Source: JBBDIO01 sp040880365 (lineage in GTDB: Bacteria; Chloroflexota; Anaerolineae; Caldilineales; Caldilineaceae). From it: DNA of 10,031 nucleotides. A model generated the notes under the pieces. It saw only the letters and a program-made list of their open reading frames with translations, made no database searches and was not told where the DNA came from. Each line of letters opens with the position of its first letter. Within the stretch, counting starts at the first letter, position 1. The translations under genes and the position numbers were made by a program. Below, in pieces: positions 5,781-10,031 of this stretch. The stretch lies in NCBI GenBank assembly GCA_040880365.1, contig JBBDIO010000308.1:1-10031 (forward strand), given 5' to 3'.

Positions 5781-6797
5781 ATGAGCTTACCCAACGGATT
5801 TGATTTGGCGACGGATGCTGCATTTCGTCTGGTGGCGGGGTTTACCGAACCACCCAAAGCGGGGCGTGTGCTGGCGATTGAGGCCAACGGTCAGGCGCGC
5901 ATCGAGCTGGATGACGCAGACGGGGGCGAGGTGCTAGCGTGGCCCCTGAACGGCTTTGGGTATGCCGTGAATGATGTGGTCTATGTGCTGTTTGCAGCCA
6001 ATGCGCCGGAGAGTGGCATTATCCTGGGCAGTATCGCGCCCGCGCCGACGTTGCCGGGTGCGGTGATTGACGACCACGGCGATATTCCCGGACTATCTGA
6101 CGACGATCACACCCAATACGTACAGTTGGCCGGGCGCAGTGGCGGCCAGGTTTTGCGCGGCGGCACGGCAAGCGGCGACGATCTGACGCTGGAATCTACC
6201 AGCCACGCCACCAAAGGCGATGTGCTGTTGCAGCCCAACGGGGGCGGGCTGGGCGTGGGGGTCAGTGGCATGTCGCACAGTGGTTTGTTGCTGGAGGTGG
6301 ATAGCAACGGCGCGATTGGCAACGCGATTACCGCCAACCGGCTCACATCGGGCGCGAGTGGCGGCAATCCGCGGGCGCTGGCGTTGATTGACAGTGATGG
6401 GGTCATGCGTGTATGGCGCACACATGCTTCGTTTGGCGTAGGCATCGAGTTTATTCGCAGCACGGGCGATGATGCGACGGATGCGGCAGCGGCCTGGTGG
6501 CTGATTGCAGTCACCGGCGCAGGCCAGGCGACAGGCGCGATGACGTTTCGCAATCGCAGCGAAGGCACGAACACCGATCACATGGTGTTGCAGGGGGGAC
6601 GCACGGCGATTGGAGGCAGTGCGCCCGCGGCTTCAGCAAAATTGGACATCCAGGGTACAGACGGCGCGCTGTTGCTGCCGCGGCTGACCACAACCCAGCG
6701 CAACGCGCTCACCGCAGCGAATGGAATGGTGATCTTCAACACGACGACCAACAAGGTCCAGGCACGGGCCGGCGGGGCGTGGGTAGACCTGCACTAG
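5781..6797 (+). CDS. phage tail fibre-like protein
   Basis: A 338-residue protein with a mosaic layout. Residues about 24-86 (GRVLAIEANGQARIELDD to VYVLFAANAPESGIILGSI) look like a small OB-type beta barrel of the kind seen in tail spike and baseplate proteins. Residues 98-160 hold the phage-typical run LSDDDHTQYVQLAGRSGGQ, then a GGTASGDDLTLEST repeat-type segment and Gly-rich sequence. Residues 284-338 (SAKLDIQGTDGALLLPRLTT, then VIFNTTTNKVQARAGGAWVD) match the C-terminal module shared by many tail fibres and some cell-surface proteins. There is no signal peptide. ATG 5781 follows AGAGGAG (5768-5774), six bases apart from GGAG, which decides the start over an upstream TTG. No other tail, capsid or lysis gene is in view. 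The stop TAG (6795-6797) is exactly where the insertion sequence entered; the coding frame is not shortened by it. It could instead be a host adhesin-like protein. Confidence 0.75.
   Translation: MSLPNGFDLATDAAFRLVAGFTEPPKAGRVLAIEANGQARIELDDADGGEVLAWPLNGFGYAVNDVVYVLFAANAPESGIILGSIAPAPTLPGAVIDDHGDIPGLSDDDHTQYVQLAGRSGGQVLRGGTASGDDLTLESTSHATKGDVLLQPNGGGLGVGVSGMSHSGLLLEVDSNGAIGNAITANRLTSGASGGNPRALALIDSDGVMRVWRTHASFGVGIEFIRSTGDDATDAAAAWWLIAVTGAGQATGAMTFRNRSEGTNTDHMVLQGGRTAIGGSAPAASAKLDIQGTDGALLLPRLTTTQRNALTAANGMVIFNTTTNKVQARAGGAWVDLH
6795..6796. repeat. TA target-site duplication, left copy
   Basis: TA duplication of the IS630-type element; the right copy is 8213-8214. Removing the element and one TA restores CACTAGTG, which contains CTAG, the known preferred target of IS630. 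Confidence 0.8.
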
Positions 6798-6813
6798 TGG
6801 GTCGGTTGGTATG
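6797..6813 (+). repeat. left terminal inverted repeat of the IS
   Basis: 17 bases; 16 match the right end in inverted orientation. The -35 of the transposase promoter lies inside it. Confidence 0.9.
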
Positions 6814-6833
6814 GATATAGCTATAAGTATAAA
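6806..6833 (+). promoter_or_regulatory. probable transposase promoter
   Basis: TTGGTA (6806-6811), inside the left terminal repeat, and TATAAA (6828-6833) are 16 bases apart. The AT-rich stretch before the gene is in contrast to the GC-rich flanks. The 5' leader would be about 35 bases. Confidence 0.55.
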
Positions 6834-6874
6834 AACATGTATTGTGAACAAAACATCAAGCATGTGGAGTTCAT

Positions 6875-8215
6875 ATGACGAGACGCAAGAAATATCCATT
6901 GCGAGCACTAACCAGCGCAGAACGGGAATGGTTGGAGCGCATCAGTCGTGCACAAAGCGAACCTGCGAGCCATGTGGCGCGTGCGAAAGCGATTTTGGCC
7001 GTGGCGGATAGCAGGAACTATACGGAAGCCGCCACAGCAGCAGGACGAAAGTCGGGAGATGCGGTGTCCAAGTTGGTGAGTGAGTTCAACCAACACGGAT
7101 TGGCGGCCATCCAACCGCGTCACGGCGGAGGTGCAGTTGCCCAATATGGCCCGGCTAAACGGGAACGTATCTTGACTGAGGCACGTCGCAAGCCTGAGCC
7201 GGCGCAAGACGGAACGGCAACTTGGTCTCTGCAGACGCTGCGTCGTGCGTTGCATCGCGCCCCTGATGGCTTGCCAGGCGTGAGTGAAGACACCATTCGT
7301 ACCGTCTTGCGCGCAGCTGGTTTCAGTTGGCAACGTGCGCAGACATGGTGTGAGACAGGCCAAGTTGTGCGCAAGCGTAAAAGGGGTCAGGTCACGACCT
7401 ATGATCCCGACACTGAGTCGAAAAAAAAATTAATCGAGCAGGCCTATCGACTGGGCGAAAGCCTCGGCGTATCCGTGTGGAACCAAGATGAAGCCGGTCC
7501 CTACCAGACCAAGCCCTTTCCTGGGCAGAGTTGGCAACCGCAAGGGCAACCTCTACACCAGGCGTATGAGTATATCCGGAACGGAACTGCCAAGTTGTTG
7601 ACATTGTTTCACCCTGCCACAGGGCAAGTCCGTGTGAAGGGTGTCACACGTTGCACGAATATCATCCTGCATGGCTGGCTCAAGGAGCAACTCAGCGAAA
7701 TTCTCATGACTTTGCCCGCCACTGTGCCGGTAGATGCTGAGACCAACCAGGCCCTTTGGCACCACTGGCAGCAAGGTCTTTCCATCAAAATTACCTTGCC
7801 CAAAGAACTACCACCTTTGCGTATGCTGCTGGTCTGGGACAATCTCAAAGGCCACTATACACCTGACATGGTTTTGTGGTTGTTTGCCCACGGCATCATG
7901 CCTCTTTATACGCCTTTGGCCGGCTCTTGGCTCAATATGGCGGAATCCATCCAGCGCATTCTCGTGCGGCGTGCGCTCGAAGGTCAGTCTCCGCAGACAT
8001 CGCAGCAGATCATCGATCTTTTAGAAACGACTGCCTGCGGTTGGAATCGTGAGCCGACGCCTTTTGTCGGGGGTGGCAAACGCGCGGCACGCCGTACACG
8101 CAGTCGACAACGTCGCCACGCTTTAGAGGCGTCTGGCGCTTGTGCCTCCCGTCCAATTCGTCGTCACCAGACTCTGTTCGAAAAATGGCACCTTTCATAC
8201 CAACCGACCCGCTAG
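6875..8215 (+). CDS. IS630-family DDE transposase
   Basis: A 446-residue transposase. Residues about 12-80 form the helix-turn-helix region with the family pattern ARAKAILAVADSRNYTEAAT and a second HTH-like part to about 150. The RNase-H-like catalytic core follows: Asp205 in WNQDEAG, Asp322 in LVWDNLKGHYT and Glu357 in SWLNMAESIQ. Thirty-four residues lie between the second Asp and the Glu, the DD34E spacing of the IS630/Tc1/mariner group. A basic tail (GGKRAARRTRSRQRR at about 400-414) follows. The start ATG 6875 has GGAG at 6866-6869, five bases before it. The frame runs through the right terminal repeat (SYQPTR), and the stop TAG (8213-8215) is formed by the target-site TA and the next host G. 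All catalytic residues are present, so it is probably active. Confidence 0.95.
   Translation: MTRRKKYPLRALTSAEREWLERISRAQSEPASHVARAKAILAVADSRNYTEAATAAGRKSGDAVSKLVSEFNQHGLAAIQPRHGGGAVAQYGPAKRERILTEARRKPEPAQDGTATWSLQTLRRALHRAPDGLPGVSEDTIRTVLRAAGFSWQRAQTWCETGQVVRKRKRGQVTTYDPDTESKKKLIEQAYRLGESLGVSVWNQDEAGPYQTKPFPGQSWQPQGQPLHQAYEYIRNGTAKLLTLFHPATGQVRVKGVTRCTNIILHGWLKEQLSEILMTLPATVPVDAETNQALWHHWQQGLSIKITLPKELPPLRMLLVWDNLKGHYTPDMVLWLFAHGIMPLYTPLAGSWLNMAESIQRILVRRALEGQSPQTSQQIIDLLETTACGWNREPTPFVGGGKRAARRTRSRQRRHALEASGACASRPIRRHQTLFEKWHLSYQPTR
8196..8212 (-). repeat. right terminal inverted repeat of the IS
   Basis: Inverse of 6797-6813 with one mismatch (GC at the outer end instead of GT). It also encodes the last residues of the transposase. 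Confidence 0.9.
8213..8214. repeat. TA target-site duplication, right copy
   Basis: Partner of 6795-6796. With G8215 it makes the transposase stop codon. Confidence 0.8.
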
Positions 8216-8508
8216 TGGACAATGGCAAGGCGATCACCTTTTCCATGGAGCCTGGGCATCTGCTGCTGGAAACCGACGACCTGTTGCCGGCGGCGGGTGG
8301 CCCGCAGTTTGCGCTGACCATAGCTTTTACACCCGAAGGCGCGCGCAATCTGCGCGGTATGCCCCTTGTCTATCAAGATGGGGATGACTATGGCCGGTTG
8401 GTGAGGTTGCAGGTGCCAAAGGGCGAGTTTGTCATGGGCCCAGAGCAGGCCGATGCCATTATCGACCAGGACCCTCTCATTTCGGAGCATATCTCGTGGT
8501 GGAAGAGG
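8215..8508 (+). pseudogene. UPF0182 (COG1615) gene fragment
   Basis: From the IS edge the frame reads VDNGKAITFSMEPGHLLLET and then FALTIAFTPEGARNLRG, DGDDYGRLVRLQVPKGEFVM and GPEQADAIIDQDPLISEHIS, ending with WW. This matches the conserved C-terminal half of UPF0182 membrane proteins, where a PFTP segment, a YGkL segment, a fPKg segment, a GPxQ segment and IDQDPxIS occur in this order. Such proteins are usually 800-1000 residues with N-terminal membrane spans; all of that is missing. After the WW (about 8505) no frame continues the family pattern, so the 3' end is lost too. The open frame goes on to a TGA at 8905-8907 but in unrelated sequence. It is a remnant; the insertion sequence entered next to it but does not alone explain the missing 5' part, because a different gene lies on the other side. 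Confidence 0.7.
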
Positions 8509-8717
8509 TCGAAGAAGTGCTGCCGAATCTCTTCCTCAAGTGGGATAGCTCGTTCCATTGTGTCAACGCGGCAAATGAGGATACCTATGGCTATACCGCA
8601 TCGTTCCATTATTTGGACGGCGAAATTGACGGGGAAGTTGACACTGCGGAAAGCAGCACCCTCCAGCCCCCGGCCATATCGAATTCTGCGCTGGCATGGT
8701 CTGCCCGCCGTGGATGA
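8496..8717 (+). CDS. hypothetical protein, possibly a fragment
   Basis: A 73-codon frame from GTG 8496, with GGAG (8484-8487) eight bases before it; GTG 8499 is an alternative. It starts VVEEVEEVLPNLFLKWDSSF and contains YGYTASFHYLDGEIDGEV. It looks like real acidic protein with coding-like third positions, and starts just where the UPF0182 similarity ends. After TGA at about 8717 the neighbouring frame (GLPAVDEGTTIVELWQSLLS, then MELDRFCHVIGEITDILEED, to about 8830) looks coding-like as well. A frameshift near 8690 may therefore have split one older gene. I do not recognise the family. The call could be wrong: the region may be decayed DNA. Confidence 0.3.
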   Translation: MVEEVEEVLPNLFLKWDSSFHCVNAANEDTYGYTASFHYLDGEIDGEVDTAESSTLQPPAISNSALAWSARRG

Positions 8718-8961
8718 GGGGACGACGATTGTCGAACTCTGGCAGTCGCTGCTGTCCATGGAGCTAGACCGATTTTGTCATGTGATTGGCGAAATCACGG
8801 ACATCCTGGAAGAAGATAAGCATCCCGCGTACGGTTCGAGAATCGCCAGGCAAAGGCGCGGGATGGGGGGCGATAAAAAAATGTCGCGCCCCAGTGCCAT
8901 TGACTGAAAGCCCACAAACGCCCCGTCATCCGCAAATCCAGCATTGCATGTGCCGAACCCC

Positions 8962-9087
8962 ATGCCCCGCGCCCGCGAACAACTGACAGAGTTTGTTAAG
9001 AAGCTGGGCAAAGAATGCCAGAAGTCCCACATCCGCGGGGTGCTGCCGCGGCAGCACCCAACCGCGGCTGAACACGACACGGCGTAA
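8962..9087 (+). CDS. small hypothetical ORF, doubtful
   Basis: A 41-codon frame (MPRAREQLTEFVKKLGKECQ, then KSHIRGVLPRQHPTAAEHDT and a final A) ending with TAA. The same frame is open upstream to 8908. The middle part has a charged helical look, so it may be the tail of a lost gene. No clear ribosome site is seen and no family is recognised. A 22-base palindrome (9038-9059) lies inside its 3' half. Confidence 0.2.
   Translation: MPRAREQLTEFVKKLGKECQKSHIRGVLPRQHPTAAEHDTA
9038..9059. repeat. 22-base perfect palindrome
   Basis: Centred on CCGCGG, with half-site GGGTGCTGCCG. It is flanked by two further CCGCGG copies at 9033-9038 and 9062-9067, so three copies lie within 35 bases. It could be a protein-binding site or a cruciform-forming element; no T tract follows, so it is not an intrinsic terminator. 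Confidence 0.8.
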
Positions 9088-9548
9088 CGCGCGCACCGCG
9101 ACCCAACATGAAGATGCCGACAAAAATAATTTGTCCCAGACCGGATTTGCGGGGAAAGACAATTCTGAGTAGTATCTAGATACATCTCCACGAACAGTCG
9201 GCAGAATTATTTTTTTCAAATCAGTCGCGTGCCCCCAATTTTGGCCATCCCCTTTCTGTTCCGTAAGCCAGACTAATTCAGCTTTTCATAGACATTATTT
9301 TTCTACACGGTTTTCAGATGAATTTTTTTGAAATATGTGTTGGAGTCGTCTTCTCATCAGTTCCCTCATCCGCCGGTTGTCTAGCGACGCATTTCACGCG
9401 TTTCATTCCCCTGCGCGCACGAAGGTTACTGTAGCGAATTGTTTGGATTGGGAACCTGGTTTGCGGACTTCTCGTTAGGTTAATCTTGGGCGAGAAATAT
9501 AGGCCCTTACAGACCGATAGCGCCGATTGGTCTTTAACAGTTGCGTGG

Positions 9549-9600
9549 CATCTGTGAAATTTTTGGCAAAGTCCCAAGGATCACATTAAAATTTCAGATG
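9549..9600. repeat. long inverted repeat with a two-base bulge
   Basis: CATCTG-TG-AAATTTT (9549-9563) pairs with AAAATTTCAGATG (9588-9600) over 13 bp; the TG is unpaired. The loop is 24 bases with a nested TTGG/CCAA. No T tract follows on either strand beyond the stem itself. It may be an RNA hairpin or a binding site. Confidence 0.7.
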
Positions 9601-9628
9601 ACTTGTACGAATGCTAACGGTAGATACA

Positions 9629-9648
9629 TCAAATTGGATGTAATTTGA
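9629..9648. promoter_or_regulatory. operator-like inverted repeat
   Basis: TCAAATT-GGATGT-AATTTGA: perfect 7-base arms with a 6-base spacer, the size expected for a dimeric regulator site. It lies about 230 bases upstream of the gene at 9879. Confidence 0.4.
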
Positions 9649-9679
9649 AGACAAATGTTTACAGATATTTTGTACAAAC

Positions 9680-9718
9680 CTTGCAGTTTACGCTTGCAGT
9701 TTACGCTTGCAGTTTACG
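9680..9718. repeat. three perfect 13-base direct repeats (iteron-like)
   Basis: CTTGCAGTTTACG occurs at 9680-9692, 9693-9705 and 9706-9718 with no spacer and no mismatch. It follows the palindrome TTTGTACAAA (9669-9678). The arrangement resembles iterons or a cooperative binding array, but three copies can also come from slippage. Confidence 0.9.
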
Positions 9719-9878
9719 ATGGATGAGTGGGGCGACTCGCTCTACAGAAAACCCCAAAAGTATACGTCAACTGATATTGCGCCCCGCTTAATGATTCGAT
9801 TTTGAAGCACCCACGATTCAAACGCGTTAAGTTGGCATTGCAGTCTCAATTTTGGGAAAAACGTGGGAGATAAAACAC

Positions 9879-10031
9879 ATGTCAGAATCGCAAAAAGAAA
9901 ATCAGGAAGAAATATCTTCAGAGGCATGGCTAGAGCCGCCGCGCGCTGTCGGGCTACAGCATCCAGACAATTCAGAGGCGAACGATTCAGAGGCGAACGA
10001 TTCAGATGCGGGCCATTCAGAGGCGAGTCAT
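9879..10031 (+). CDS. unknown protein with acidic repeat-bearing N-terminus, cut by window edge
   Basis: The first 51 residues are visible from ATG 9879, preceded by GGGAG (GGAG at 9866-9869) nine bases upstream. The sequence opens MSESQKENQEEISSEAWLEP, hydrophilic and acidic, with no signal peptide or membrane span. From residue 30 it consists of five-residue repeats: DNSEA, NDSEA, NDSDA, GHSEA, then SH. The DNA repeat is 15 bases long (units at 9966, 9981, 9996 and 10011). Such a disordered, repeat-bearing start often precedes a folded domain that lies beyond the window. The family cannot be told. The region upstream is dense in repeats that may regulate it. Confidence 0.65.
   Translation, partial: MSESQKENQEEISSEAWLEPPRAVGLQHPDNSEANDSEANDSDAGHSEASH
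9966..10025 (+). repeat. 15-base coding tandem repeat, four units
   Basis: Four 15-base units with the core ATTCAGAGGCG (one unit has GATGCG), encoding DNSEA, NDSEA, NDSDA and GHSEA. The array may go on past the window edge. The unit length keeps the frame on gain or loss. Confidence 0.9.

Larger units (their letters stand above)
6797..8212 (+). mobile_element. complete IS630-family insertion sequence (1416 bp)
   Basis: The left terminal repeat is GTGGGTCGGTTGGTATG (6797-6813). The right end (8196-8212) is its reverse complement with one mismatch at the second base. TA duplications flank it. One transposase gene fills the element, reading left to right. The element appears intact and could still be mobile. 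It separates a tail-like gene from a UPF0182 fragment. Confidence 0.9.
9088..9878. other. AT-rich gene-free region with clustered repeats
   Basis: No protein frame here is convincing: the minus-strand frames at 9314-9577 and 9742-9927 lack ribosome sites and protein-like composition. The base composition falls sharply from about 9120. It contains palindromes GTATCTAGATAC (9172-9183) and TTTGTACAAA (9669-9678), a bulged 13-bp inverted repeat (9549-9600), TCAAATT/AATTTGA (9629-9648), three 13-base direct repeats (9680-9718), and TTTGAA/TTCAAA (9801-9822). About 9190-9545 shows nothing I can name. Confidence 0.6.

Noticed and set aside
8826..8850. GGTTCGA-type sequence suggesting a tRNA T arm
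   Set aside because: No matching cloverleaf or acceptor stem around it. No tRNA or rRNA was found anywhere in the window.
8926..9219. Minus-strand open frame starting MKKIILPTVRGD
   Set aside because: No good ribosome site and no family resemblance; it covers the palindrome and the AT-rich border. Kept only as a remote possibility.
9680..9718. CRISPR array
   Set aside because: The 13-base repeats have no spacers, and no cas genes are seen.

Overview
The window reads as a bacterial chromosomal scaffold, GC-rich in its genes and AT-rich in its last 750 bases. A 100-base run of N at 3768-3867 shows it comes from a gapped assembly, probably a draft or metagenome-assembled genome. The gene mix (NYN-domain protein, DUF4377 plus triple-META lipoprotein, UPF0182 remnant, Gram-positive-type SOS-like box) would fit a Chloroflexota bacterium. 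That assignment is inference; no marker gene is present.

Layout. 1-118 may hold the start of a minus-strand gene that leaves the window. 249-893 (minus) encodes a NYN/PIN-like putative nuclease. It is preceded on its own strand by a structured segment ending in a strong intrinsic terminator (1019-1056), which could be a riboswitch-like leader or a separate small RNA. 1457-1684 is a small basic protein with a strong ribosome binding site, two inverted repeats in its control region and its own terminator (1720-1756). 1989-2843 (SAM methyltransferase) and 2903-3767+ (metal-dependent TIM-barrel sugar isomerase/epimerase-like protein) form a probable two-gene unit running into the gap. 3891-5459 is a 522-residue lipoprotein with DUF4377 and three META domains, closed by a bidirectional terminator (5513-5540).

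Accessory part. 5781-6797 encodes a phage-tail-fibre-like protein standing alone. Its promoter region carries a GAAC-N4-GTTC box of the Gram-positive LexA type between a TTGACA -35 and a weak -10. A complete IS630-family element (6797-8212) sits exactly on the stop codon of this gene, in a CTAG target. The transposase frame runs through the right inverted repeat and takes its stop codon from the duplicated TA plus the next host base. Beyond it lie a UPF0182 fragment without its N-terminal part (8215-8508), scrambled frames to about 9090, and an AT-rich, repeat-dense stretch (9549-9822). The latter precedes a gene starting at 9879 whose N-terminus is acidic and carries 15-base coding repeats.

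How they fit together: apart from the methyltransferase/isomerase pair there is no evident pathway. The left half looks like ordinary chromosome. From about 5500 the window looks like a mobile or decaying segment: an orphan tail gene with an SOS-like site, an insertion sequence, broken genes and repeats. No convincing multi-gene novel system was found. The best leads are the minus-strand structured RNA, the LexA-like box on the lone tail gene, the stop codon borrowed from the IS target, and the repeat cluster before the last gene.
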